From Paenibacillus jilunlii (lineage in GTDB: Bacteria; Bacillota; Bacilli; Paenibacillales; Paenibacillaceae), in assembly GCF_900102965.1 (NCBI RefSeq), contig NZ_FNGM01000019.1, forward strand, positions 1-64,000: a stretch of 64,000 nucleotides of DNA, written 5' to 3'. The translations under genes and the position numbers were made by a program. The notes beneath the pieces are model-generated. The model was not told where the DNA came from, searched no databases, and saw nothing but the letters and a program-made list of their open reading frames with translations. Below are positions 17,978 through 26,950 of this stretch, one piece after another. Position 1 is the stretch's first letter. Every line of letters begins with the position of its first letter.

Positions 17978-18210
17978 AGGCGCGTTACTTCGGCTTGCGG
18001 CGGGGTTTGAACCCGGTGGTTGGAGTTATGGAGGGGAAGTTTGGAACTGGAGGAGCGATAGCGTTCGCCTTTATGTTTGGATTTCTACCGCGTACAGCGG
18101 TTCAAATCAAGGAAATCCAAACATAACAGCGACCGGAAGTCCAAACATTCCTCGTAATAACGACTACAACCACCAAGCTTCAAATCCCTGCCGCCCCGAA
18201 CACGCGCTCT
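17978..18210 (+). repeat. Giant imperfect palindrome, copy 2 (purF-purM gap)
   Basis: The core at 18037-18150 is over 90 percent identical to copy 1, with a perfect 15-bp stem (TTATGTTTGGATTTC / GAAATCCAAACATAA) and ACCGC-GTACA-GCGGT tip (centre ~18094). Private arms continue: GTTAT/ATAAC, GGTGGTTG/CAACCACC (18015 and 18167), GGGGTTTGAA/TTCAAATCCC, GCGGC/GCCGC and GCGCGT/ACGCGC. It ends just before the purM ribosome site. Confidence 0.72.
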
Positions 18211-18237
18211 AAACTAATTCAAATGAGGTGTCCAATA

Positions 18238-19278
18238 GTGTCGGAAGCTTATAAAAACGCCGGAGTGGATATTGCGGCTGGCAATGAAGCGGTTGAACGC
18301 ATGAAGAAGCATGTGAAGCGTACATTCCGTCCGGAAGTGATGACAGAGCTCGGCGGGTTCGGTGCACTCTTCGGACTCAACAAAGACAAGTATGAAGAGC
18401 CGGTGCTCGTCTCGGGAACCGATGGTGTGGGCACTAAGCTCAAAATCGCTTTCGCGGCAGACCGCCACGACACGATTGGCATCGATGCGGTAGCCATGTG
18501 TGTGAACGATATTGTAGTGCAGGGTGCAGAGCCTCTGTTCTTTCTCGATTATCTGGCTTGCGACAAGGTTGTGCCCGAAAAGATTGAAGCAATTGTTGCC
18601 GGGATTGCCGAAGGCTGTCATCAGGCGGGCTGCGCACTAATCGGCGGCGAGACGGCTGAGATGCCGGGCATGTATTCGGCGGGTGAATATGATATCGCCG
18701 GATTCACGGTGGGTGTAGCCGACAAGGCCAAGCTGGTGACAGGTGCGGATATCGCGCCTGGAGATACGGTCATTGGCCTGGCATCCAGCGGTGTGCACAG
18801 CAACGGGTTTTCGCTGGTGCGCAAGCTTTTGCTGGAGGAAGACGGCTATGGGCTGAACGATGTGGTGCCAGAGCTGGGCGCTCCGCTGGCAGATGTACTG
18901 CTGGCGCCTACTAAGATCTATGTGAAGCCGCTGCTGGGGCTGCTGGAGCAGCTGCCGGTCAAGGGCATGGCCCATATTACCGGAGGCGGATTCATCGAGA
19001 ACATTCCGCGTGTGCTGCCGGAAGGTGTGAATGTGGACATCAACTACGGCTCCTGGCCGGTTTTGCCGATCTTTGATTTGCTGCAGAAGAAAGGCGGCGT
19101 CAGCAACCGTGATATGTTCACCACCTTTAATATGGGCGTGGGACTGGTGCTGGTTGTGGCTGAGGCAGATGGGGAACGTGCGCTGGAACTGCTGAAAGCG
19201 GCCGGGGAAGAAGCCTATCGGATTGGCAGAGTAACGGAAGGGGAACGCATCGTTACCTTTACGGGAGCTGAAGTGTGA
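18238..19278 (+). CDS. purM: AIR synthase
   Basis: The 346-residue ATP-dependent cyclo-ligase turns FGAM into AIR. It shows TDGVGTKLKIAFAADRHDTIG and GGETAEMPGMYSAGEYD. The start is a GTG at 18238 (MSEAYKNAGVDIAAGN, the usual Bacillota N-terminus) behind GAGGTG. The in-frame ATG at 18223 forms part of that ribosome site. It follows a 661-nt gap, an unusually long spacer inside a biosynthetic operon. Confidence 0.95.
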   Translation: MSEAYKNAGVDIAAGNEAVERMKKHVKRTFRPEVMTELGGFGALFGLNKDKYEEPVLVSGTDGVGTKLKIAFAADRHDTIGIDAVAMCVNDIVVQGAEPLFFLDYLACDKVVPEKIEAIVAGIAEGCHQAGCALIGGETAEMPGMYSAGEYDIAGFTVGVADKAKLVTGADIAPGDTVIGLASSGVHSNGFSLVRKLLLEEDGYGLNDVVPELGAPLADVLLAPTKIYVKPLLGLLEQLPVKGMAHITGGGFIENIPRVLPEGVNVDINYGSWPVLPIFDLLQKKGGVSNRDMFTTFNMGVGLVLVVAEADGERALELLKAAGEEAYRIGRVTEGERIVTFTGAEV

Positions 19279-19892
19279 TGCAGTGGAGCCGGATCGCTGT
19301 TTTTGCCTCCGGGCAGGGCAGCAATTTTGCCGCACTGGCAGAGGCGGAGCGGGCAGGACGGCTTGGCGGAGGGCGTATAGAGCTGCTGGTATCTGACAGG
19401 CCGGAAGCACCGGTGGCGAAGCGGGCGGAGGAGGCGGGCATTCCCGCCCTGCTGCTGCGGCCGAAGGACTTCGCAAGCCGCGAGCTCTATGAGGCCGAGA
19501 TTGTAGCCGAGCTGCAGCGGCGGAATATCGGCCTGATCGTTCTGGCCGGATATATGCGGCTGATTACCCCGGTGCTGCTGGCGCCTTACGCCGGCCGGAT
19601 CGTGAACATCCATCCCTCGCTTTTACCCGCCTTCGCCGGAAAGGACGCCATTGGCCAAGCGCTGGATTACGGTGTGAAGCTGACGGGAGTAACGGTGCAT
19701 TTTGTCGATGGCGGCATGGACACCGGCCCTGTCATTGCCCAGCGCAGTGTGGCCGTGGAGCCTGGCGACTCTGCGGAATCGCTGGCAGAGCGCATTCATC
19801 AAGTTGAATATGAGCTGTACCCTGAGATTGTGCGTGCTTTGGCTGAAGGAAGAGTAATGTTGGATGAAAGAAAGACAGTTATTCGGGAATAG
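19278..19892 (+). CDS. purN: GAR transformylase
   Basis: The 204-residue enzyme formylates GAR using 10-formyl-THF. Motifs are VFASGQGSNFAAL for phosphate binding, NIHPSLLPAF with the catalytic Asn/His, and VHFVDGGMDTGPVI with the catalytic Asp. The ATG overlaps the purM stop (TGATG). A GTG at 19275 is an alternative. The 232 nt before purH hold no gene. Confidence 0.94.
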   Translation: MQWSRIAVFASGQGSNFAALAEAERAGRLGGGRIELLVSDRPEAPVAKRAEEAGIPALLLRPKDFASRELYEAEIVAELQRRNIGLIVLAGYMRLITPVLLAPYAGRIVNIHPSLLPAFAGKDAIGQALDYGVKLTGVTVHFVDGGMDTGPVIAQRSVAVEPGDSAESLAERIHQVEYELYPEIVRALAEGRVMLDERKTVIRE

Positions 19893-20124
19893 CCGCCCGG
19901 TTCTGATATTTCTCGGGAAATATTGCACAAACGGTGAGCGGCTGCCCGGAAGAAGGCGGATTTTGTTCTTTATTGCACAGTTGATGTTGAAATAAGCAGA
20001 GATTGGTGCACCGTCTCTCACAGCTGCATTGAGGTTGATAACGTTAATTTTACACATAGCAGAGTTCCCTAGTACGATTTACCCCCAACTAAATTAAGGA
20101 TCATCCGGAGGAGGACTATTCAAA

Positions 20125-21672
20125 GTGAGTATCAAAAGAGCGCTGGTCAGCGTATCGGACAAACAAGGCATCGTGGATTTTTGCCGCGGGTTGTCTGCTT
20201 TGGGCGTAGAAATCATTTCCACAGGCGGCACTAGCACCCTTTTGGCTAAAGAAGGCGTACCGGTTATCGGCATTTCGGATGTGACTGGGTTCCCGGAAAT
20301 TATGGACGGGCGCGTGAAGACGCTGCATCCGGCCGTACACAGCGGCCTTCTGGCGGTCCGTGACAACGAGGAACATACACGGCAGATGCAGGAGCTGGGT
20401 CTGGACTACATTGATCTGGTTGTGGTGAATCTCTATCCGTTCGCGGAAACGATTGCCAAACCGGATGTATCGTATGAGGAAGCGATCGAGAACATCGATA
20501 TCGGCGGACCTACGATGCTGCGTTCGGCGGCGAAGAACCATGCTTTTGTCAGTGTGGTTGTGGATGCAGCCGATTATGCCACGGTGCTTGAGGAAGTGCG
20601 TGCAGGCGGAGATACCACTCTGGAAACCCGCAAACGTCTTGCGGCAAAAGTGTTCCGCCACACGGCGGCTTACGATGCCCTGATTTCCGATTATCTGGCG
20701 AATGTGACCGGTGAACCGCTGCCGGAGCGCTATACGGTAACTTACGAGAAAATTCAGGATCTGCGATATGGGGAGAATCCGCACCAGAAGGCAGCGTTCT
20801 ACCGCAAACCTCTGGCCGCTCAAGACTCGCTGACCTCTGCCGAGCAGCTGCACGGCAAGGAGCTGTCCTACAACAACATCAATGACGCCAACGCGGCGCT
20901 GCAGATTGTGAAGGAGTTCGAAGAGCCGGCTGTGGTAGCCGTTAAGCACATGAATCCTTGCGGCGTAGGCGTAGGGGCGAGCGTATATGAAGCGTATCAA
21001 AAAGCCTATAATGCCGATCCAACCTCCATTTTTGGCGGAATCGTAGCAGCCAACCGGATTATTGATGCCGATACGGCCAATATGCTGAAGGATATTTTCC
21101 TGGAAATCGTGCTGGCGCCGGGCTTCACAGAGGAAGCGCTGGAAATTCTCACGAAGAAAAAGAATATCCGCCTGCTCAAACTGGGCAATCTAAGCACGGC
21201 TGCAGCGCGGAAATCCAGCTTTGTGGTGACTTCCATTGAAGGCGGCATGGTCGTTCAGGAGAGCGATGTGCATTCCGTCAATCCGGAAGAACTGCAGGTT
21301 GTGACGAACCGCAAGCCTACAGAAGAAGAATTGAAGCAGCTGCTGTTCGGCTGGAAGGTTGTTAAGCATGTGAAGTCTAACGCCATCGTGCTGGCGGCGG
21401 ATGATATGACAGTCGGCGTAGGTGCGGGCCAGATGAACCGTGTCGGTGCGGCGAAGATCGCCATTGAGCAGGCCGGGGAGAAAGCCAAGGGTTCTGTGCT
21501 GGCCTCCGATGCTTTTTTCCCAATGGGCGATACATTGGAAATGGCAGCAAAAGCCGGCATCACCGCGGTTATTCAGCCGGGCGGCTCCATCAAGGACGAA
21601 GAGTCCATCAAAGTTGCTAATGAATATGGTATTGCCATGGTCTTCACCGGCGTTCGCCATTTCAAACACTAG
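20125..21672 (+). CDS. purH: AICAR transformylase / IMP cyclohydrolase
   Basis: Bifunctional enzyme of 515 residues for the last two steps to IMP. The N-terminal MGS-like cyclohydrolase domain begins IKRALVSVSDKQGIVDF. The transformylase domain holds VKHMNPCGVGVG and SDAFFPMGDTLEMAA. The start is a GTG at 20125 behind GGAGGAGG. Confidence 0.96.
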   Translation: MSIKRALVSVSDKQGIVDFCRGLSALGVEIISTGGTSTLLAKEGVPVIGISDVTGFPEIMDGRVKTLHPAVHSGLLAVRDNEEHTRQMQELGLDYIDLVVVNLYPFAETIAKPDVSYEEAIENIDIGGPTMLRSAAKNHAFVSVVVDAADYATVLEEVRAGGDTTLETRKRLAAKVFRHTAAYDALISDYLANVTGEPLPERYTVTYEKIQDLRYGENPHQKAAFYRKPLAAQDSLTSAEQLHGKELSYNNINDANAALQIVKEFEEPAVVAVKHMNPCGVGVGASVYEAYQKAYNADPTSIFGGIVAANRIIDADTANMLKDIFLEIVLAPGFTEEALEILTKKKNIRLLKLGNLSTAAARKSSFVVTSIEGGMVVQESDVHSVNPEELQVVTNRKPTEEELKQLLFGWKVVKHVKSNAIVLAADDMTVGVGAGQMNRVGAAKIAIEQAGEKAKGSVLASDAFFPMGDTLEMAAKAGITAVIQPGGSIKDEESIKVANEYGIAMVFTGVRHFKH

Positions 21673-21694
21673 AACGCTGGGAGGACTCATTTCA

Positions 21695-22960
21695 ATGGAT
21701 ATCTTAGTAGTGGGCGGCGGCGGCCGCGAGCATGCCATCATCTGGAGCCTGTCCCGCAGTCCCAAAGCGGGTAAAATCTACTGCGCACCCGGCAACGCCG
21801 GGATTGCGCAGCTGGCCGAATGTGTGCCGATCGGCATGTTCGAGTTCGATAAGCTGACCGCTTTTGCCAAGGAAAAGAGCATTGACTATGTCGTCATCGG
21901 GCCGGATGATCCGCTGGCGGCTGGCATTGTCGATGCATTCGAAGCGCAGCATATTCCCGTATTCGGCCCCCGGAAGAATGCAGCGGAAATTGAAGGCAGC
22001 AAAACCTTTATGAAGGATCTGCTGCATAAATACAGCATCCCTACCGCTGCCTATGAGAAGTTCAGTGAATACGAAGCAGCGCTGTCTTATTTACGCAGCC
22101 AGGGACTGCCGATTGTCATCAAAGCGGATGGGCTGGCGGCGGGAAAAGGTGTGACTGTAGCCTACTCCCGGGAAGAGGCGGAACTCGCCCTGCGGGATAT
22201 CATGGTGACCAAGGTGTTTGGGGAAGCCGGGGCACAGGTTGTCATTGAGGAGTTTCTGGCCGGTCAGGAAATGTCGATTCTTGCCTTTGTGGATGGAGAA
22301 ACCGTGCGTCCGATGGCTGCTGCACAGGACCACAAGCCTGTATTTGACGGCGACAAAGGCCCCAATACCGGCGGTATGGGTACTTACTCACCTCTGCCGC
22401 ATATTGACGAAGCGATTATCCAGGAAGCGGTGGAGACGATTATTAAGCCGACAGCCCGGGCAATGGTAGCGGAAGGCCGTCCATTCAGCGGTGTGCTGTT
22501 CGCCGGCCTGATGATTTCACCGGACGGCAAACCGAAGACCATTGAATTTAACGCACGCTTCGGCGATCCCGAGACACAGGTCGTTCTTCCAAGACTCAAG
22601 AGTGATCTGCTTGAGATCTTCCTTGCGGTTACGGAAGGAAGACTGGCAGAGGCCGACATTGAGTGGAGTGAGGAAGCGGCGGTATGCGTAGTCTTGGCTT
22701 CTGAGGGATACCCTGGGCCTTATCCGAAAGGAGTACCCATTACCGGTCTTGAGAACAGCTCGAATGACTTGGTTTTTCATGCCGGAACTGAGCGTGATGA
22801 AGACGGGACTTGGGTAACGAACGGCGGACGCGTGCTGGGAGTTGTTGGCATGGGAGCAAGCATTGCCGAAGCGCGTTCAGCAGCCTACGCCAGCGTGGCG
22901 AAGATTTCATTTCCCGGAATGCACAGCCGCAGCGACATTGCCATGAAGGCACTGATCTGA
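21695..22960 (+). CDS. purD: GAR synthetase
   Basis: The 421-residue ATP-grasp ligase joins phosphoribosylamine and glycine. The N-terminus is MDILVVGGGGREHAI. KADGLAAGKGVTVA and EFNARFGDPETQ are the ATP-grasp and metal motifs. The frame is open far upstream inside purH, but the ATG at 21695 has GGGAGGAC before it and matches the family N-terminus. It is the last gene of the pur operon. Confidence 0.96.
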   Translation: MDILVVGGGGREHAIIWSLSRSPKAGKIYCAPGNAGIAQLAECVPIGMFEFDKLTAFAKEKSIDYVVIGPDDPLAAGIVDAFEAQHIPVFGPRKNAAEIEGSKTFMKDLLHKYSIPTAAYEKFSEYEAALSYLRSQGLPIVIKADGLAAGKGVTVAYSREEAELALRDIMVTKVFGEAGAQVVIEEFLAGQEMSILAFVDGETVRPMAAAQDHKPVFDGDKGPNTGGMGTYSPLPHIDEAIIQEAVETIIKPTARAMVAEGRPFSGVLFAGLMISPDGKPKTIEFNARFGDPETQVVLPRLKSDLLEIFLAVTEGRLAEADIEWSEEAAVCVVLASEGYPGPYPKGVPITGLENSSNDLVFHAGTERDEDGTWVTNGGRVLGVVGMGASIAEARSAAYASVAKISFPGMHSRSDIAMKALI

Positions 22961-23013
22961 GGATAAAGAACTGTATTAGAGCAAGTTTTTACGCTATTAG
23001 TCCTAAAAAAGGA

Positions 23014-23042
23014 CTGACAAGTGGTAGAAGAAGTGCTATAAT
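23014..23042 (+). promoter_or_regulatory. Promoter downstream of purD
   Basis: -35 CTGACA (23014-23019) and a perfect -10 TATAAT (23037-23042) are spaced by 17 nt. The -35 overlaps one arm of an inverted repeat AGTCCT-AAAAA-AGGACT. A terminator hairpin follows about 45 nt after the -10, so the first product would be a ~70-nt RNA or an attenuated leader of the SEC-C gene. Confidence 0.62.
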
Positions 23043-23087
23043 ACAACTCGTACGGGGGAAAAAATGTGCGGATATATACAGATAAAG

Positions 23088-23117
23088 GGTCTTTCCTTTC
23101 AGGAAAGGCCTTTTTTA
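23088..23117 (+). terminator. Terminator near the SEC-C gene leader
   Basis: The 10-bp stem GGTCTTTCCT / AGGAAAGGCC has a TTC loop and six T residues. It lies between a promoter and the SEC-C gene, so it may end a short RNA or act as an attenuator. Confidence 0.75.
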
Positions 23118-23235
23118 AATCGCCGAAAGTTGTAAGTGATATAGAATGCCTCGTGCCGGGAAATGATGCCTGTAGTGCTTAACCAGCAATGAGCTCATGC
23201 GAATGGTTAGTGACAGATTTAAGGGGGAATTAGTT

Positions 23236-24552
23236 TTGAGTAAGGTTGGAAGAAATGACTTATGCCCATGCGGAAGCGGGAAAAAATATAAGAAATGCTG
23301 CCTGGACAAGGAGTCCTCTGCGGTAGAATCCATACTGCGGCTGGTAACAACGGAGGAAGCGGCGGCCGCACAAGAGCTGGCAGCTGCCCGGCCGGAAATG
23401 GAACAGGCGGTCCAGGAAACCTCGATTCAGCCTGAGGGCAAGCTGACCCTGACCAAGCTGAAAAAGATGGTGGCGCGTGAACTGAAATGGGAGCATCCGG
23501 CTCACGAGCAGCTGGCCTTGCAGCTTATTGAGAGCATGAGGAACCAATACGAGCGGGAGCTGATTTTTGAAGCTCTGGTGTTATGGAACGGCTATTCCCG
23601 CCAGACCAGACCTGCCGTGAAGAAGACAGGCTCGTTCTGTGCTGCAATTGAGTATCTGCTGTCCGAGGAATACGGTTTCAATGTTTCACAGGCTGAGCTA
23701 GCCGACAAATATGAGGTAACGGCAGCGACAATCTCCCGCAAGGTGAAGGAGATGCTCAATTACATTGAGGAATACGGCATGGGCGGCGAAGCGGACGAGC
23801 TGATGATGCTGAACGGCCCAGGCACACCGAAGGACAAAGCGCAGGCTCTGCTGTACAAAGCGATGGAAGCCAGCTCTTCGAAACGGAGAATACAGCTGGC
23901 GGAAACGGCGCTGGAGATGTATCCTGACAGCTCTGATGCGTATCTTATTCTGGCTGAGGAGTCGGACAATGAGCATGATGCACGGGCTTACCTCAAGGCC
24001 GGAATCGCAGCAGGCGAACGCGAGCTGGGCGAACTGTTTTTTGAGAAGAACAAAGGGTATTTCTGGGGGCTTCATGAGACCCGTCCATACATCCGGGTAT
24101 GTAAAAGCTACGCCGAATCCTGCTGGTTTGGCGGAAATGCCAAAGAAGCAGCACAAATCCTGGAGCATATTCTGGAGCTGAATACGGAAGACAATACCGG
24201 AGCACGCTACCTGCTCACTGCTGTGTATCTGTACAGCAACCAATTGAAGCAGGCAGAGCAGGTGCTGGAGAAGTATGGCAAAGATGACGCTGCAGCCGCC
24301 TTTGCCTATGACCGGATCATTCTGGAGTATAAGAAGAACGGGATCACCTCCCAGCTCAAAATGCTGTACCGTGTGGCCCGGGGTGTGAACAAGCATGTGC
24401 CCGATTACCTGCTGGGTGTGAAGCGGCTGCCGCATAACCTCCCTGATTTTGTCGGAATGGGCGATTCTAACGAAGCGATTGAATATGTCATTATGCACTC
24501 CCGCCTATGGGCGAGCGTACCGGATCTGCTGAAGTGGATGCTTAAACAATAA
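23236..24552 (+). CDS. SEC-C and TPR-like domain protein
   Basis: The 438-residue protein begins with a SEC-C zinc-binding motif (VGRNDLCPCGSGKKYKKCC, residues 4-22), the module also found at the end of SecA. A helix-turn-helix-like stretch follows (VSQAELADKYEVTAATISRK, about 155-175), then alpha-helical TPR-like repeats to the end. The start is the TTG at 23236 behind AAGGGGGA. An ATG at 23197 is in frame but lacks a ribosome site. The function is not known. DNA binding or a scaffold role are both possible. Confidence 0.76.
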   Translation: MSKVGRNDLCPCGSGKKYKKCCLDKESSAVESILRLVTTEEAAAAQELAAARPEMEQAVQETSIQPEGKLTLTKLKKMVARELKWEHPAHEQLALQLIESMRNQYERELIFEALVLWNGYSRQTRPAVKKTGSFCAAIEYLLSEEYGFNVSQAELADKYEVTAATISRKVKEMLNYIEEYGMGGEADELMMLNGPGTPKDKAQALLYKAMEASSSKRRIQLAETALEMYPDSSDAYLILAEESDNEHDARAYLKAGIAAGERELGELFFEKNKGYFWGLHETRPYIRVCKSYAESCWFGGNAKEAAQILEHILELNTEDNTGARYLLTAVYLYSNQLKQAEQVLEKYGKDDAAAAFAYDRIILEYKKNGITSQLKMLYRVARGVNKHVPDYLLGVKRLPHNLPDFVGMGDSNEAIEYVIMHSRLWASVPDLLKWMLKQ

Positions 24553-24572
24553 AGGTATCTTCCCAATAACCG

Positions 24573-24604
24573 ATCACAGTCGCATGCGGCTGTGATTGTT
24601 TGTT
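24573..24604 (+). terminator. Hairpin after SEC-C gene
   Basis: ATCACAGTCGCATGCGGCTGTGAT is nearly a perfect palindrome, followed by the T-rich TGTTTGTTA. It is probably a weak terminator. Confidence 0.5.
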
Positions 24605-24764
24605 ATTTAGTAAATTATCATTTCGCTCACCTTTGGAGATAAACTGTATAAAGTTGGGGGAAGGATAGACGTGAATTGAGCGAATTCATCCAAAGTTGAG
24701 GGAATCAGCCGGATTCGATAGTCTTTTTTCACTAACACCGCCGAAGAAATAGTTGAACACCAGC

Positions 24765-24948
24765 TAGTTGGAAAAAGGGAACTTATCTCCCCTTCAAATC
24801 AACAATAGAGAGACCCAAGTGGAAAAATGGAACTTAATTGAGAAGTCTCACCCCTTCAGAGGCGAATTAAGCTGAATTAGTTATCCTTTTTCCACTTAGG
24901 CTGCGGAGATCGGTGTGCTGGTGCAAATTAGTTATCCTTTTTCCACTT
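24765..24948 (+). repeat. Quartet of short palindromic repeats, element A
   Basis: Four ~22-nt units of the type TAGTTGGAAAAAGGGAACTTA occur at 24765 and 24817 (forward) and 24876 and 24927 (inverted; ATTAGTTATCCTTTTTCCAC is identical in both). Centres are about 52, 59 and 51 nt apart. The remainder of 24605-25189 shows no supported gene. A 92-codon open frame at 24915 lies over the repeats and is unsupported. Confidence 0.62.
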
Positions 24949-25189
24949 GGAATTGCCGCAGAATTTATGAAGGCTTGTTAGGCAATGCTAAATTGAAATA
25001 TAGATGGCCCGCTTACAGATTTCCATTAAATAACTTGATTTGTTTTCCCGCTGGCTTCGGCTGGTGGGCTTTTTTCGCTTTCAACAAGAAGAGAATAGGA
25101 TGGTTTCTGGCAATCTCGAACAAATTACACGCAAAAAATAGCGTATTATATAACATAATGCAGAAAAAAAGAGAATGCGAAAAAATGAA

Positions 25190-25218
25190 TTGACATCGCC
25201 GCAGGTAATGGTTATATT
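25190..25218 (+). promoter_or_regulatory. Promoter of the RRNPP regulator gene
   Basis: A perfect -35 TTGACA and -10 TATATT are separated by 17 nt, about 90 nt before the regulator start. Confidence 0.62.
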
Positions 25219-25307
25219 TGCAATATATTAGGAAATATTATCAAATGCTAGCGAAGCTGAAGCGGGGAAATTCGCCATTGTGAAGCGTTTCTAAGGGGTG
25301 GTTTTTT

Positions 25308-26717
25308 TTGAACCATGCAACTACGATTCGCACCGAGCTGGAGAGTTTTATTGAACGGGAAGCTTTGAGCTTCAGCCAGTTAGGAAGGCTGGCGGGTCTT
25401 AATGCAGGTACGGTGAGCTCTATTCTGAAGGGTAACCGGATTATGGGCGTGGATCAGCTGGACCGGATGACTGCTGTGCTGGGCATGCCCAAAGGGCATT
25501 TTTACGAGCAGTATATTCAGGAATGTATGGTTGAAGCCGTACCGAACTGGCGCAGGGTCAGACCCTTTCTGTACCGTTGTGCGGAGCTGGACAAGCTGGA
25601 TTGCATCAGGCGAATCCTGCCGCTGCTCCTGGACAACCTGACGTATTCTCCTTTGCTGTTTGAGACAGCTGAAGAATTTTTCGCGGAAGGCAGACGCGCC
25701 GCGGCAGCGTTGCTCTATGAAAGCGTTGCCCTCAGTGAGAGGCGACAGCATTCCGAACGGCTGGCTTTTTGCCAGTACCGCCTGTTTACGCTTCGGCTAA
25801 GCGATAATCAGGAGGACAACCTCCAGTGTGCGCTCCAGTTTGAGCCTTTTGTAGACCGGCTTGATGAGATCGACCAGCTTGATGCGCTTAGAGACCTGGC
25901 GAATACCTACCGTTCGCTGAGGCGTTGGGACAAAGTGGAACGGATAGCCGAGGAAATGGGGCGGCTGGCAAAAATTCAGCTTTTTACGACACCAAAGCCA
26001 GCGAGAGCAAAACGGGAGCAGCCTAAGAAACCTAAGAAACCGATGTTTGTATACTTGGCCTTCTCTTATCTGCTTCGTGGGAGCGTCTGCGATTCCAGGA
26101 ACGATTATGAGCAGGGAATTCAATATACATACGCCTATGAAGACTTGAGCTGGGTTAAGGAAACCGATGAAGAAACCCTGCATTGGCTGAAGCTGTATAA
26201 AGGATGGGCACAGGCTAACATCTACGTATCCAAGCTGATGCGCGGGGATGAAAGTGTGCTTGCCGATTATGTATCCTATATCGAAAAGAATAAGGATGAG
26301 CTGTTAGTGGGCTTACTTAACATAACAACCGCTGCCAACCTGTTCGATCTTAATGTGGATGTCATTCTGCAGTATTTTGATTCAGAAATCAAAGGCTACA
26401 TGCAGATCAAACATCAAGAGGCTGTGGGTGTATATACGAAGCAGGTAGCCTCTGAGCAGCATGCCCGCTTTCTGTATGGGGTTGCCCAGTACTATCTGAA
26501 GCAAGGGCTGTATCAGGTTGGGTTTGAATACTTATTGGCTAGTCTGTCCAAGTCATCTCTCATCAACAATGAAACCCGTATTCTCGCCTGTGTGAGATTA
26601 TTTGAGAAATATAGAGTACTGGCATCCCCAGAAACGCAAAATAGATATCAGAACCTATTAAAAGAGGAGGAAGAAGAACATGAAAAGAATATTGGCATCC
26701 CTATTGGTCGTAGCTAG
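25308..26717 (+). CDS. RRNPP-type peptide-responsive regulator
   Basis: The 469-residue protein has an N-terminal XRE-type HTH (about residues 10-60; FSQLGRLAGLNAGTVSSILK) followed by a long helical TPR-like region. This is the layout of RRNPP regulators, which bind short imported peptides. The start is a TTG at 25308 behind AAGGGGTGG. The last 38 nt overlap a small secreted-peptide gene on the same strand, as in other cytoplasmic-receptor/pro-peptide pairs. From memory it resembles the Paenibacillus AloR group. Targets are unknown. Confidence 0.82.
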   Translation: MNHATTIRTELESFIEREALSFSQLGRLAGLNAGTVSSILKGNRIMGVDQLDRMTAVLGMPKGHFYEQYIQECMVEAVPNWRRVRPFLYRCAELDKLDCIRRILPLLLDNLTYSPLLFETAEEFFAEGRRAAAALLYESVALSERRQHSERLAFCQYRLFTLRLSDNQEDNLQCALQFEPFVDRLDEIDQLDALRDLANTYRSLRRWDKVERIAEEMGRLAKIQLFTTPKPARAKREQPKKPKKPMFVYLAFSYLLRGSVCDSRNDYEQGIQYTYAYEDLSWVKETDEETLHWLKLYKGWAQANIYVSKLMRGDESVLADYVSYIEKNKDELLVGLLNITTAANLFDLNVDVILQYFDSEIKGYMQIKHQEAVGVYTKQVASEQHARFLYGVAQYYLKQGLYQVGFEYLLASLSKSSLINNETRILACVRLFEKYRVLASPETQNRYQNLLKEEEEEHEKNIGIPIGRS

Positions 26718-26799
26718 TTTTGCCCTGGTGCTAGTTGTTCCAGTTCATTCGGGTACCTCGCATGGCATTGTTATTTTCTCCGATTCACATGGGGGTTAA
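26680..26799 (+). CDS. Secreted signal peptide precursor (Phr/AloP-like)
   Basis: A 39-residue open frame beginning MKRILASLLVVASFALVLVV, a positively charged start and hydrophobic export signal, and ending FSDSHGG. A GAGGAGG site lies nine bases before the ATG. It overlaps the regulator's 3' end in another frame and is followed by a terminator. In such systems a C-terminal penta- to heptapeptide is the mature signal, so SDSHGG is the likely candidate here. AloP-type signals known to me are similarly His/Gly-rich. Export by Sec, processing outside and uptake by Opp are assumed from the family. Confidence 0.78.
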   Translation: MKRILASLLVVASFALVLVVPVHSGTSHGIVIFSDSHGG

Positions 26800-26835
26800 T
26801 CAATCATTATTATTCTGGAGTTAGATAGATAGTTG

Positions 26836-26867
26836 AAAAAAGACCAGTCCCCGGCTGGTCTTTTTTT
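26836..26867 (+). terminator. Terminator after signal peptide gene
   Basis: The stem AAAGACCAG / CTGGTCTTT is followed by seven T residues. Confidence 0.83.
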
Positions 26868-26950
26868 GAATACTCTCTAAAATTATCTGAAAAAATTTTC
26901 ACCCCGAAAAAGACATAGCCCTCTAAAATACTAAAAGAGGAGGGATAAGA

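Noticed and set aside
17577..18222. Several 70-94-codon frames in the purF-purM gap
   Set aside because: They run through tandem repeats and palindromes, lack start signals and give low-complexity proteins.
24765..24948. Possible CRISPR array (regular palindromic units at ~51-nt spacing); likewise 47319-47505
   Set aside because: Units are only ~22 nt, vary strongly, change orientation within the element, and no cas genes are present. A palindromic-repeat element fits better.
24915..25193. 92-codon frame upstream of the RRNPP regulator
   Set aside because: It begins inside a palindromic repeat unit, overlaps the regulator's promoter region and has no ribosome site or family.
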